Assembly: GCA_004322275.1 (NCBI GenBank)
Contig: SCTA01000022.1
Coordinates: 1-64,000 of the forward strand
DNA length: 64,000 bases
Origin: a bacterium
Lineage (GTDB): Bacteria; Desulfobacterota; Deferrisomatia; Deferrisomatales; BM512
Direction: 5' to 3'
Below the pieces are notes generated by a model. The model had not been told where the DNA came from. It made no database searches and saw nothing but the letters and a program-made list of their open reading frames with translations. Below, piece after piece: positions 24,214-33,076 of the stretch. Every line of letters starts with the position of its first letter. Position 1 is the first letter of the stretch. The position numbers and the translations under genes were made by a program.

Positions 24214-25824
24214 TCATCGCGGGGGCGCCTCTCCCCCTGTTCGCGACGCGTAAAGTCTTTTAAGGCTCTCGTAACCCAGCCGGACAGCGGGGTACTGGTT
24301 GCTGAGTTCAAAGAGTATCTCCGTCGAAGGAGCATACTGGCCGGTCTGGGCGTAAGCGCTTGCCAGGTCAAGAAGGAAGGCGGGCGGATTTATGAAATCC
24401 GGCTTGTAGCCTTTTCTCTTCTGGTGGGCGCTGTCGAGGAGGTCGAGCGCCTCGCGGGATTTGCCCCCGGCCCTCACGACAGAGGAAGCCTTCCGGCAAA
24501 TCTCCGCTTGCCTCGCCCCCAGAATCGCCGAAGCGATTTCGCCGTTTTCAACCTCCAGCATCTTTATCCGGTCCATCCGGATTGCGGTGATGGAGTCATT
24601 CACGGCCTGCTCGGGATTGCCCAAAGGCCCTTTTATTCCCATGCCGACCTGCAGTTCGGCGAGATACGCGAGGGTGAAAGCGCCGGGATCGCCGTCCAGC
24701 AGTTCCTTTAAAACCGCCGTCCCCTCCGCGGTTTTCCCCGCCCGGATCAGCGACGCGCCGCGAAGCGCCGTCGAGACTTCGAGCATTTCTTGCCCGTCGA
24801 TGATCACCCCGAACAAAAGGGCGGGGTGCAGCGTGCCGCTTTGCTCCCCGGTTACGCCAGCCAGCGCCGAGACGCTTGCCTCGTAGTCCTTGAGAAGCCA
24901 TAAAGCGCGGCCGGAAAGCCAGGCGGCCTCCTGCCCTCCCACGGTCTTTAGCGACGCCAGGGCGTATTTCGCGTATGTGATTCTTAAAAGATCGTACAAA
25001 AAGAGATCGGGCCCCGCCTCCTCGGCGCTGCCGTAACCGGCCCGCTCCAGGGCTCCTGCGGCAGCTCCGAAATCGCCGCCCGCAAGAGAGGAAACGGCGC
25101 TGGAGTACTGGCTCTTGTCCTTTATTCCGGCCGGGCGGCCCCAGCTGTAGGAGGCCGTCAATGCCAGGGAGGTCTTGTCCGCCGGGGCTTCCTTTACCGC
25201 CTTCTCAAGGGCTGCGCCGCCGGAGGATTTGCCGGAGATGACTTCGACTCCGGCCCTCCCCAGGCTCCAGACCGCCTCCTGCCCTCTCGGGGGAGCGGCT
25301 GAGAATATTTTTCCGGCCGCATCCGTGTCGCCCTGCCTCAATCTTATGAAGCCAAGCCGCCCGGCAGCCCCGGGAATCCCCTTCACGGCGGGGGAACCGA
25401 GATACTCGGCCTCGGTCTTGAGATAAAAGCCGTCAAGGACGGCGAAAGTCTCCGCCAGCTGGAGACAGGCCCTGGCCTTGCCGATGCGCTCCGGGATGCT
25501 CGTGCCCGAAGAGAATGCCGTAATGGCGGCGGGAAGAGCCATCTCCCTGAAATTAACCCACCCTTCGCCGTCGGAAAGAAGGCGGGCTATCTTCTCGTTT
25601 CTCTGGGCGTAAAGACCCACCCAGCTGTTTTTAAGCCGGTCAACCTCGGTCGCCTTCGTGCCGATGGAAGATCCCCCTTCGGATTTCCCGGAAGGGGAGC
25701 AGCAGCAAAGACAGACTGCAAGAAGTAAAATCGCGCTAGCGACCCAGCTTCTTTTCGAGATAACTGAGATTCTTCTGGTGTTTCTTGGCTTTTTCAATCC
25801 AGCTTGTTCCAAGGGTTTCTTCAC
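24214..25824 (-). CDS. TPR-like lipoprotein (unknown)
   Basis: Up to 536 residues. A hydrophobic stretch (ASAILLLAVCLCCCSPS) with three adjacent Cys works as a lipoprotein signal. The mature part is helical with repeated Ala/Leu/Gly pairs as in TPR or Sel1 proteins ('GAAGRLGFIRLRQGDTDAAGKIF', 'SAYAQTGQYAPSTEILFEL'). The longest frame overlaps the PEGA gene before it by 89 bases; no ATG lies further in, so the start may be ATG 25824 or one of two TTG codons (25812, 25797). Probable periplasmic scaffold. It sits between the PEGA protein and the peptide transporter, so it may link the two, but no family function can be given. Confidence 0.75.
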   Translation of the reverse strand: MKKPLEQAGLKKPRNTRRISVISKRSWVASAILLLAVCLCCCSPSGKSEGGSSIGTKATEVDRLKNSWVGLYAQRNEKIARLLSDGEGWVNFREMALPAAITAFSSGTSIPERIGKARACLQLAETFAVLDGFYLKTEAEYLGSPAVKGIPGAAGRLGFIRLRQGDTDAAGKIFSAAPPRGQEAVWSLGRAGVEVISGKSSGGAALEKAVKEAPADKTSLALTASYSWGRPAGIKDKSQYSSAVSSLAGGDFGAAAGALERAGYGSAEEAGPDLFLYDLLRITYAKYALASLKTVGGQEAAWLSGRALWLLKDYEASVSALAGVTGEQSGTLHPALLFGVIIDGQEMLEVSTALRGASLIRAGKTAEGTAVLKELLDGDPGAFTLAYLAELQVGMGIKGPLGNPEQAVNDSITAIRMDRIKMLEVENGEIASAILGARQAEICRKASSVVRAGGKSREALDLLDSAHQKRKGYKPDFINPPAFLLDLASAYAQTGQYAPSTEILFELSNQYPAVRLGYESLKRLYASRTGGEAPPR

Positions 25825-27673
25825 TCGAATTCAGACGGGCAAAGAACATTTCCCAGGCCTGAACGCCTTTTTTGACGTATTTTTTCTCGTTGGTGAGGCC
25901 GAAGAGAAGCTCGGAGGCTATCCCCGTATAGTAATGGGCCTTCAGGGCAAGCGACTGGCGCTCGTCCGCCGGGAAGTAATCCACCGATTCGACGCAGCGG
26001 TCAAGCGCGTCGATGCCCTTTGAAAGATAGTCGGACCCTTCGCCCTTTCCAGCCTGTTTCGCCGCCTGAATCGCCCAGTAACCCATCCCGAGATTGAGCA
26101 CCGGGTTTTTCTTGTAGATGGGCTGGGAGAAAAGCTTTTCAAATTCCGCCGGTATTTCGCTGGTTCTGCGGAGATTCTGGAGAATGCGTATCATCATTAT
26201 TCTTGATTCGGGGTAGCTCGCCTTCGCCGGGTCGACGCGGTCGAGAAAAGAGATGGCTTCCTCGTCCTTGCCCGCCTCGAAGACTTTCTGCGCGCTGAGG
26301 TAGGCCTCGTCGATTACCGGGAGCTTTATCGGATTTGCCTGGTAATCCACCGAATCTTCGGTGAAGGAGACCGAGACCTGAAGGGGACGGTAACCGGCGG
26401 TTATCGCGGGATTGAGTTCCATCTTCAGTACGTGGGTGCCCTTTTCGGTCACGAAGCCGACGCCCTCGGGACCTGCGACGCCGAGTTCCTTGCCGTCGAG
26501 CCAGACCCTCGCCCCCTCCGGATCGGTGAAGATGCGGACAGCGGCTTCGCTACGCTGCGCCTGCAGCGAGGCGAGTATGGTCTCCGTTTTTTCGCGGGTA
26601 ACCTTCACGTTGTTGCGCGACCAGGGGATGAACCCCTCCTTGTCGACGCGGATTTCGTGGATTCCGGCCGGAACGTCGGCGATGCGGAGGGGAGCGTCGG
26701 CCACGCCGACGGCGTTGCCGTCGAGGAAGACCTTGCCGCCCGTCGGGGTGACGATTATCAGCAGCGCGCCCGCCTTTTCCTCGAGGGTTTCCTTTATGGC
26801 CTGGGTGGCCCCCGCCTTGACTTCGACGGTGAACTCCCTGTCAACGTAACCATCCTTGGAGAGGAGAACCTTGTGTTTCCCGGAGACTACCGGCTGATTT
26901 ACAGGGCTGAGGCCGAGGCGCTTGCCGTCGAGGTCTATCCTCACGTTGGAGGGGGTCGTCTCGATATTGAGAAAGCCGACTCCCAGTCCGCCCTGAGTGG
27001 AGAGATCGATGAAAATGCGTCCGCTTCCGCTTTCCACCATCTGGCTGAAAGCGCCCTTTTGAGGATGGAACAGGATGATTTCGTGCGGCGAATCGGCGAG
27101 CCCTTCGACCGCAATCGGCGTCACGCCAAGCTCTTCGCCGTCGATGAAGACCTTTATGCCCTCGGGAGACGATTCCACCACCAGGGTTCCGCCCGCTCTG
27201 GGGGCTTCTTCCTCAGCGATCTCCTCCGCCACGGCGGCGTCGGCTTCCCTTCTCTCTTCCATTGCGGCCGAACTCGCGGGAGCAAGGCTGGGGGCGGGAA
27301 CGGGAGCCGGGGCGGCGGCTTCTTCAGCCGCGGGAGGAGCTTTTTCCTCGGCCGCAGGAGCGGCTTCGGTTTTGGGAGCCTCCTGAGCGGGAGGAGGCGG
27401 GGGAGGGGGAGCTTCCTTGACCGCCTCGGGAGCCTTTGGGGGCGGGGGAGGCGGAGCTGCCGGGGGCGGCGCACTCGGCGCGCTTCCGGCGGCTTCGGGA
27501 GCTTTCTGGGTCATCAGCTTCAGGCCGGCGACAACGGTGTCGTCGCCGAAAATCGAACCGGCTTTGGCTTGCGCCACGCCGGGCGCCGCCGAAACCAGAA
27601 GGGCGGCGAGAACAAGCGAGATACAGACACCCGGGAAACCTGCCAGGATTTTTCTTATTGAAAGAGAGTTTCG
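25736..27673 (-). CDS. Exported protein with four PEGA domains
   Basis: 645 residues from ATG 27673 (AGAGGGA 4-5 bases upstream); an upstream ATG at 27706 lacks a ribosome site. After the signal peptide (ILAGFPGVCISLVLAALLVSAAPGVAQA) comes a Pro/Ala/Glu linker (about 45-155), then four PEGA-type beta modules in tandem (about 160-450): cores 'EGIKVFIDGEELG', 'SNVRIDLDGKRLG', 'GGKVFLDGNAVG' and 'EGARVWLDGKELG'. The last 180 residues are helical. PEGA domains are found in surface-layer and envelope proteins of deltaproteobacteria; the exact ligand is not known. The Pro-rich linker suggests it spans periplasm or peptidoglycan. Confidence 0.85.
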   Translation of the reverse strand, partial: RNSLSIRKILAGFPGVCISLVLAALLVSAAPGVAQAKAGSIFGDDTVVAGLKLMTQKAPEAAGSAPSAPPPAAPPPPPPKAPEAVKEAPPPPPPPAQEAPKTEAAPAAEEKAPPAAEEAAAPAPVPAPSLAPASSAAMEERREADAAVAEEIAEEEAPRAGGTLVVESSPEGIKVFIDGEELGVTPIAVEGLADSPHEIILFHPQKGAFSQMVESGSGRIFIDLSTQGGLGVGFLNIETTPSNVRIDLDGKRLGLSPVNQPVVSGKHKVLLSKDGYVDREFTVEVKAGATQAIKETLEEKAGALLIIVTPTGGKVFLDGNAVGVADAPLRIADVPAGIHEIRVDKEGFIPWSRNNVKVTREKTETILASLQAQRSEAAVRIFTDPEGARVWLDGKELGVAGPEGVGFVTEKGTHVLKMELNPAITAGYRPLQVSVSFTEDSVDYQANPIKLPVIDEAYLSAQKVFEAGKDEEAISFLDRVDPAKASYPESRIMMIRILQNLRRTSEIPAEFEKLFSQPIYKKNPVLNLGMGYWAIQAAKQAGKGEGSDYLSKGIDALDRCVESVDYFPADERQSLALKAHYYTGIASELLFGLTNEKKYVKKGVQAWEMFFARLNSSEETLGTSWIEKAKKHQKNLSYLEKKLGR

Positions 27674-27735
27674 CATCGGTCCCTCTACCTTTTTCAAAAT
27701 CGTCAACGTAATGCCCTGCCGATTGTTTTCCAGGC

Positions 27736-29070
27736 TCAGCGGTTGAATTTCGGCCCGCTGCCGGCAGGCACGACGAATTGCATCAAATCGAGATTGGCGC
27801 GCAGATCGACGTCAAGGTCCGGAACACCCTCTTCGTAAGGGTCCTGATTCGCCAGTCTGAGATCGGGCGCCTTGTTTTCCTTGAAATTGCCCGCTGCGAT
27901 TTCGACGCTCTCGGCGCCGAACCCCTTGCGGTAAGCGTAAATCTTGTAGTCCCTGCCGAGAAGGGGCTCGTCTCCTTCGAGGAGTCCGCCCGAAGCGTCG
28001 ATCTTTTTCTTTCTGGAGATGCGGAACTGGCCCTTTTCGTCGGTCAGCACTTCCATTGTATAGGGGCTCGTCCAGACCTCCGCCTCGCGTATCGGAGCGC
28101 CGCTCGAATCCTGCACGGTTCCGACGAGGTAGGTCGGAGTGAGCTTGACCGGAAGGTCCATCTCTATCTTCGCCGGTGCTGCCGCCGGGATTTCGACCAT
28201 GATTTCCTTGGCCATCTCGAACTTTTCATCCCGGACCGTCAGCTTCAGCGAAACCGGGTACTCGGCTACGGGGATGCCGTCCAGAGAGAATTTCCCGGCG
28301 TCGTCGGTCATGCCGATGACGAAACGGTCCAGCTTTATCATGGCCCTGGCGAGGGGAATGTCCTGGCTGACCTGCTCTTCGAGCTTGACCTGCCCGAATA
28401 TGGCACCGCCGTCGGGCGCCGGGAAGGTCTCGCGAAGGTTCAGCCGGAACATCCTCTGGGCGACACGTCCAACCAGCGGAGACTGGGGAAAGACCTGTAG
28501 GAATTCCTTGTAGGCTTCTACGGTGTCGGCGCTGCGGACTCTCGTGTAGGCCTCTTTTTCCGTCTCCCTCGCGAGCCGGTCTCCCTGCGAACCGCCGCCG
28601 CGCTGCACCTTCAGCATGAACATGCCCTTGCTGACCTGGCGCTCGACTATCGCGCGGCCGAGGCGCTTTAGCCTTGTGCTGTAGACCATGTAGCGTTCGT
28701 TCTTTTTGGCGCCGCCGGGGATCTCTGCGAGTATTTTGTCCCCCCTGACGTAAACGACGCTGCCGACGAAGGACTCCGCGGTAATCTTCCTCGGCTTCGG
28801 CTCTTCTTCGGCAGCGGGGGCGGAAACCAGCGCGCCAGCCGGAGAGGAAGCCGGAGCGGAAGAGGGAGGGGCTGCGGCTTCGCCTGCGGGGGCGGGCGCG
28901 GCGGTTTGCGCCGGAGCCGCGGGAGGAGCCCCTTCAGCCGGAGCGCCTCCGGCAGGCGCTTCGCCCCCTGTTTTTTTGCGGATCTGCATTGCCGCGAACC
29001 CCTGCTCGGCGGCGACGCAAACCGCAAACATTGCGATAACCATTAAGGCAGTCACGCTTTTGATTTTCAT
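27736..29070 (-). CDS. Exported protein with carboxypeptidase-regulatory-like domains
   Basis: 444 residues from ATG 29070 (AAAAGGTG upstream); a longer ATG at 29124 adds 18 residues without a ribosome site. Signal peptide MKIKSVTALMVIAMFAVCVAA, a Pro/Ala-rich linker (about 35-95), an SH3-like strand segment ('SFVGSVVYVRGDKILAEI'), then two CarboxypepD_reg-like/SdrD-B-like modules, seen as 'KFSLDGIPVAEYPVSLKL' and 'TPTYLVGTVQDSSGAPIREAEVWT...GQFRIS'. It is the first gene of the 13 kb minus-strand run, 62 bases before the PEGA gene. Similar linker composition suggests the two form one envelope complex. Confidence 0.8.
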   Translation of the reverse strand: MKIKSVTALMVIAMFAVCVAAEQGFAAMQIRKKTGGEAPAGGAPAEGAPPAAPAQTAAPAPAGEAAAPPSSAPASSPAGALVSAPAAEEEPKPRKITAESFVGSVVYVRGDKILAEIPGGAKKNERYMVYSTRLKRLGRAIVERQVSKGMFMLKVQRGGGSQGDRLARETEKEAYTRVRSADTVEAYKEFLQVFPQSPLVGRVAQRMFRLNLRETFPAPDGGAIFGQVKLEEQVSQDIPLARAMIKLDRFVIGMTDDAGKFSLDGIPVAEYPVSLKLTVRDEKFEMAKEIMVEIPAAAPAKIEMDLPVKLTPTYLVGTVQDSSGAPIREAEVWTSPYTMEVLTDEKGQFRISRKKKIDASGGLLEGDEPLLGRDYKIYAYRKGFGAESVEIAAGNFKENKAPDLRLANQDPYEEGVPDLDVDLRANLDLMQFVVPAGSGPKFNR

Positions 29071-29403
29071 AAAACACCTTTTCAAGCCGGTGGGCGGATG
29101 CCCCACAATGCGGTTGAACTCCACATCCTGAAACTTTTCTTAAATACCACAACTCCTTCGCCCAAGGCAATTCCGCATATCGCTCATTTTTACCGTACCC
29201 GGCAAAAAGATGTCCGCATGCCTTTATGTCAGGTTTTTTTCGGGGACTCCCGAAAGCCTCGCGCCGCCGCAGCCGTCCGCCGTCAAATTTTTGGGGGTTT
29301 TTGTCTCTCCGCCTGTTGCGGCGCGAAACATTATTAATGTATAAAGGCACATTCCGTATCTTGAGAGATTTTGAAAAACCTTAACTCGGGATGAACTGAA
29401 AGA
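29071..29403. promoter_or_regulatory. Divergent promoter region between the envelope run and the 31-heme cytochrome
   Basis: This 333-base region must carry promoters for both directions. For the + strand a candidate is TTGCGG (29316-29321) and TATAAA (29340-29345), 18 bases apart, about 58 bases before the cytochrome ATG. I looked for a GEMM-type c-di-GMP or cGAMP riboswitch, which precedes some Geobacter multihaem genes, and did not see its conserved core. No other gene is supported here. Confidence 0.4.
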
Positions 29404-31899
29404 ATGATTTCGGGTTCGCGCCACAGCTTGTCCACGCTGACGCTCCTAATTGCAATTTTTCTGGCGGCTTTCGCTCCTTCGGCCAGTGCGGTTCAGATAC
29501 TGTCACCCCCCTTCAACACGGCGCTGGGTGACGATTTCGTGACCGTAATCGGCAAGGACCAGCCCGGCAAAACCATTGCCTGGCAACATATCCGTCCCAC
29601 CGGGCTTGAACAGGCCGAGGCCGTCGCAGGGCCTTCCGGGATATTCAATTTTTCAGCCAAGCTCGATCCCGGGATAAACCGCTTCAACGTTTCCGGCACC
29701 TATATAGAGGTTTACTTCGTTCAGGACAAAGACCCTGTGCCCTCCGGCTTCATCCGCCGCCACATGCATTCCCGCGACATCTCCCAGTGCTCCGATTGCC
29801 ACGACGAAAACATGAAGCTCGTCGAGGGCGGTCAGCCTTACGTCTGTCTGGCGTGCCACGTCGTCGTATCCCAGAACCCCGAGAACGACGCCGACCCGAT
29901 GTCCAACAACCATTTCAAGTCGACCGTCGCGACATGCACCGAGTGCCACGAACCGCACCTCAGCCAGAACGTAAAGCTGATGGCCCCCCAGAAGCTCGAG
30001 CCCTGCAAATCGTGTCATGCGAAAAACTACGCGGGGGCTAAAAATCACGCAGCTTTCGAGGAGGGCGGCTGCATGGCCTGCCACGACCCTCATTACACCG
30101 GCTTCCCGTACAGGCTTTACAAGGGGCTTCGGCTGACATGTCAGGAGTGCCATTCCCAGGCGAAGTCGGTCCCGGACAAAAAATTTCATCCCCCGTCGGC
30201 TAACGAGAGCGGCAAATTCTGCGACGACTGCCATGATCCCCACGGCACCACTCCCCGTCTCATCAAGGGTGACAAGAACGACCTTTGCGTCCAGTGTCAT
30301 CCCAAGGTCCTCAAGGAAGGACACGGCAAGGAGCTCAAAGGCTGCGCCAAGTGCCACGATCCCCACCGCGAGATCGGAACCAGGCAGCTTAGGGCGGATT
30401 TCCCCGCCGGTTGCGAGGAGTGCCACGACGGGTACAGGGACGGCGCAACCGTACATCAGCCCGTCAAGGAAGGCTGCCAGAGCTGCCACAGCCCCCACAA
30501 GGACGGAAACCTGGCCAAGGCCAAGGAAAAGTGCCTGCAGTGCCACAACTTCAAGAAGGATCTCGAAGTCTCGACCCTGCACGGCAATCTGCCGTTGACC
30601 GTCGAGCAGTGTCTGACCTGCCACCCCGTGCATGACTCCAGCCAGACGAAACTCGTCAAAGGCAAAATCCATTTCCCTCTCACTCAGGGAAAATGCGACG
30701 CCTGCCACGGACAGGGCGCTGCCGCGGCCATAAAGATTAAAGACGTTACTGCGAAGTGCAACGTTTGCCATACCACCCTCAAAGACCTCCAGCAGAGCGG
30801 CCAAAAGGTACATTCCCCGGTTTCCGACGACGGCTGCACCGCCTGCCACAATCCGCACATGTCGGTTCAGAAGGCGTACCTCGCAAAACCCATGGAGAAA
30901 CTCTGCAGGGAGTGCCACGACGACGTTCCCCAGGCCGGAAACGGCAAGGAGCTTCATCCCGCGGCCAAGGACTGCGCCGACTGCCACAAACCCCACGGCG
31001 GCGAAAATAAAAAGTTCCTCGTGAAAGCAAAAGACCTCTGCCTAGACTGCCATGACAATCCGGTAACGGGGGCTTCGGTTGTTCACGCGGCGCTGGACGA
31101 GGGCTGCACCGCCTGCCACGACGCCCACGCGGGCTTTGGGAAAAAACTGCTTAAAGCTAAAATCCCCGGTCTTTGCACCCAGTGCCACACCGATCCCGCC
31201 AAGGGCAAGGTCGTCCACACGGCCATGGACGAGGGCTGCAACGCCTGCCACAAACCTCACGCCACAAACACGAAGAAGCTTTTGAACGCCGCAGGAGACA
31301 AGCTCTGCCTTAACTGCCACACCGTTCCCGGCAAAGAGGGCAAGATTCCCCATACCGGCCTGGAGGAGGGCTGCACCTCCTGCCACGCGCCGCACAGCTC
31401 CGAAAACAAAAACCTCGTCAAGGCGAAGGGCAACGCGCTCTGCTTTAATTGCCACAGTGACCCGGCGAAATCCGGCAAGGTTCATACCGCCCTGGACGAG
31501 GGCTGCTCCTCCTGCCACAAGCCCCACGGGTCGGATCAGAAGAACCTCCTGACCTCCGCCGGAGACAAACTCTGCTTCGCCTGCCACAAGGACCCCGCGA
31601 AGGACAAGAAGGTTCGCCACGACGCCCTCGACGAAGGCTGCACGCAGTGCCACAAACCTCATTCCTCCGCGGAATATCCGCTGCTGAAAAAGCCGGTAAA
31701 CACCCTTTGCAAGGAATGCCACTCCAGCCACAAAAAACATGTGCTGGACGCAAAATCCGCAAAGGATTATCCCGGCCCCGCGCCTTTCCCCGTCTCCGGA
31801 AACGAACTTTCCTGCGCCGGCTGTCACAACCCGCACGCCTCAAACGAAGCGCACCTTTACGCAAAGCCGCAGAAGGAACTGTGCAACAGTTGTCATTGA
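29404..31899 (+). CDS. Secreted 31-heme c-type cytochrome
   Basis: 831 residues with a signal peptide (STLTLLIAIFLAAFAPSASA), an N-terminal beta domain (about 33-105) and then 31 CXXCH haem motifs by direct count, in about 715 residues. Most belong to doubled-CXXCH units of about 40-46 residues, such as 'DEGCxxCHKPH...DKLCxxCHxDP', typical of the cytochrome c7/doubled-CXXCH family. The last residues are CNSCH followed directly by the stop. Many motifs are followed by xPH, giving distal His ligands. Haem is attached in the periplasm; such proteins act as electron wires at the outer surface or between membranes. No outer-membrane porin or lipoprotein cytochrome is next to it. It stands alone on +, divergent from the envelope run. 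Confidence 0.95.
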   Translation: MISGSRHSLSTLTLLIAIFLAAFAPSASAVQILSPPFNTALGDDFVTVIGKDQPGKTIAWQHIRPTGLEQAEAVAGPSGIFNFSAKLDPGINRFNVSGTYIEVYFVQDKDPVPSGFIRRHMHSRDISQCSDCHDENMKLVEGGQPYVCLACHVVVSQNPENDADPMSNNHFKSTVATCTECHEPHLSQNVKLMAPQKLEPCKSCHAKNYAGAKNHAAFEEGGCMACHDPHYTGFPYRLYKGLRLTCQECHSQAKSVPDKKFHPPSANESGKFCDDCHDPHGTTPRLIKGDKNDLCVQCHPKVLKEGHGKELKGCAKCHDPHREIGTRQLRADFPAGCEECHDGYRDGATVHQPVKEGCQSCHSPHKDGNLAKAKEKCLQCHNFKKDLEVSTLHGNLPLTVEQCLTCHPVHDSSQTKLVKGKIHFPLTQGKCDACHGQGAAAAIKIKDVTAKCNVCHTTLKDLQQSGQKVHSPVSDDGCTACHNPHMSVQKAYLAKPMEKLCRECHDDVPQAGNGKELHPAAKDCADCHKPHGGENKKFLVKAKDLCLDCHDNPVTGASVVHAALDEGCTACHDAHAGFGKKLLKAKIPGLCTQCHTDPAKGKVVHTAMDEGCNACHKPHATNTKKLLNAAGDKLCLNCHTVPGKEGKIPHTGLEEGCTSCHAPHSSENKNLVKAKGNALCFNCHSDPAKSGKVHTALDEGCSSCHKPHGSDQKNLLTSAGDKLCFACHKDPAKDKKVRHDALDEGCTQCHKPHSSAEYPLLKKPVNTLCKECHSSHKKHVLDAKSAKDYPGPAPFPVSGNELSCAGCHNPHASNEAHLYAKPQKELCNSCH

Positions 31900-31926
31900 G
31901 CGCATAGCGGGGTTTATAACCGCACC

Positions 31927-31948
31927 GGCGTCCCTAAAGGGACACGCC
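31927..31948 (+). terminator. Weak hairpin after the 31-heme cytochrome
   Basis: GGCGTCCC-TAAA-GGGACACGCC forms a stem with a 2-base bulge; the following CTTGTTTG is only partly T-rich. It may be a poor terminator. Confidence 0.35.
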
Positions 31949-31971
31949 CTTGTTTGCGTCTGCACTGAAAA

Positions 31972-32568
31972 ATGCTTTATAAAAACATGGAACCCCTAAA
32001 AGCCATCGACCAGATCAGGTCCCGCCTGTCCTCCCGCCGAAGGCTGGTTATGCCTGCAGAGGAGCTCTCTCCGGCGGCGGTCGCGCTTCTTTTGTCACCC
32101 GGCCGTCGCGGTCTGGACCTCCTCTTCACCCTTCGCACCGGCACCGTCCTTCACCACAAGGGGGAGGTCTCCTTTCCCGGCGGGCGGGCCGATCCCTGCG
32201 ACTCCTCATTTCTGGACACCGCCCTTCGCGAGACCTGGGAAGAGATAGGGGTGAGACCAAAAGACCTTGAGATTCTCGGCGTCCTCGACGACCGGACCTC
32301 GGTTTCGGGTTATCTGGTGACTCCCGTGGTCATGTTCCTTCCCGAGAAGGACTATTCCTTTAAACCGGAGCCGGCGGAGGTTTGCGAGGTCTTCACCGTC
32401 CCGCTCCCCCACCTTTCCGGCCCGGACAGCCACCTGAAGAGAATCAATTCAAGGCACCCCGACGATCTCTATTCCTTCACCTGGGAGCACAGGGTTATCT
32501 GGGGTCTTACCGCCTCCATACTTCACGGCTTTTTGACGGTGGCTTTCGATTACGAGTTTCGCGGGTGA
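31972..32568 (+). CDS. Nudix hydrolase, CoA pyrophosphatase (NudL) type
   Basis: 198 residues. The Nudix box appears as 'GEVSFPGGRADPCDSSFLDTAL' followed by RETWEEIG, which matches the CoAse subgroup pattern (FPGGxxDxxDxSxxxTALRExxEEIG). Catalytic Glu residues are in REtwEE. The subgroup splits CoA and its derivatives into 3'-phosphoadenosine... and 4'-phosphopantetheine parts. Two ATGs (31972 and 31987) are possible and neither has a clear ribosome site. It begins 72 bases after the cytochrome and is followed within 4 bases by a small unknown gene, so a short operon is likely. Confidence 0.85.
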   Translation: MLYKNMEPLKAIDQIRSRLSSRRRLVMPAEELSPAAVALLLSPGRRGLDLLFTLRTGTVLHHKGEVSFPGGRADPCDSSFLDTALRETWEEIGVRPKDLEILGVLDDRTSVSGYLVTPVVMFLPEKDYSFKPEPAEVCEVFTVPLPHLSGPDSHLKRINSRHPDDLYSFTWEHRVIWGLTASILHGFLTVAFDYEFRG

Positions 32569-32572
32569 GGAT

Positions 32573-33076
32573 ATGATGGCAAACGGCTCAGGAAACAACC
32601 TTTTTGAAAATTTCGTGGAAATGGACGGGCGCGCACGGGGCTTTCTCGGCCTCTTCTACCAGTGGCTGCGCTCCGGGACCGGCCCGGCGCTTGCGGACCA
32701 GAAGGCAAGCGATCTGGCGCACAAGGCGGACAGGTACCTTCGGGATTTCGTCGTGGACATACTTGAGCTCGCGCCCGAGAAGAGCGACGCCGAAACCGTC
32801 CGCAAGTACCTCGGCAACTGGTATATCATCAACACCCTCGGTCCGACCCTCGAAGAGCTTGACCTTATCGGGGAATCGCTTAGACTTTTCCATCAGTGGG
32901 CGGCGCTTCGGGGAATCATCGGCAAGGACACCGAAGCCGGAGTTATCGCGGCCCTCTCGAAGATGGATTTTTTTCACGGACGGCTGGAATCCTTTTGGTC
33001 GCTGAGGCCGGAGGGGATAACGGGATGGCGGGCTGTAGACGATTACCGGAAACCGCACTCATCGCCCTTGGGATAG
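32573..33076 (+). CDS. Unknown soluble protein
   Basis: 167 residues, mostly helical, with no signal peptide or membrane span. The start ATGATG follows GAGGAT, 4 bases after the Nudix stop. Visible features: a Trp/Phe-rich N-terminal helix ('FLGLFYQWLRSG'), a mid part rich in Leu and Glu and an end 'WSLRPEGITGW'. I do not recognise a family. Its last 52 bases overlap the monoheme lipoprotein gene in another frame, so both belong to one transcript. Confidence 0.7.
   Translation: MMANGSGNNLFENFVEMDGRARGFLGLFYQWLRSGTGPALADQKASDLAHKADRYLRDFVVDILELAPEKSDAETVRKYLGNWYIINTLGPTLEELDLIGESLRLFHQWAALRGIIGKDTEAGVIAALSKMDFFHGRLESFWSLRPEGITGWRAVDDYRKPHSSPLG

Noticed and set aside
29071-29403. GEMM-type riboswitch before the multihaem cytochrome
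   Set aside because: The conserved core of the c-di-GMP/cGAMP class was not found on either strand.
29760-31899. CRISPR-like periodic repeats
   Set aside because: The periodicity comes from haem-binding units in a coding frame; spacing and sequence vary as in proteins.
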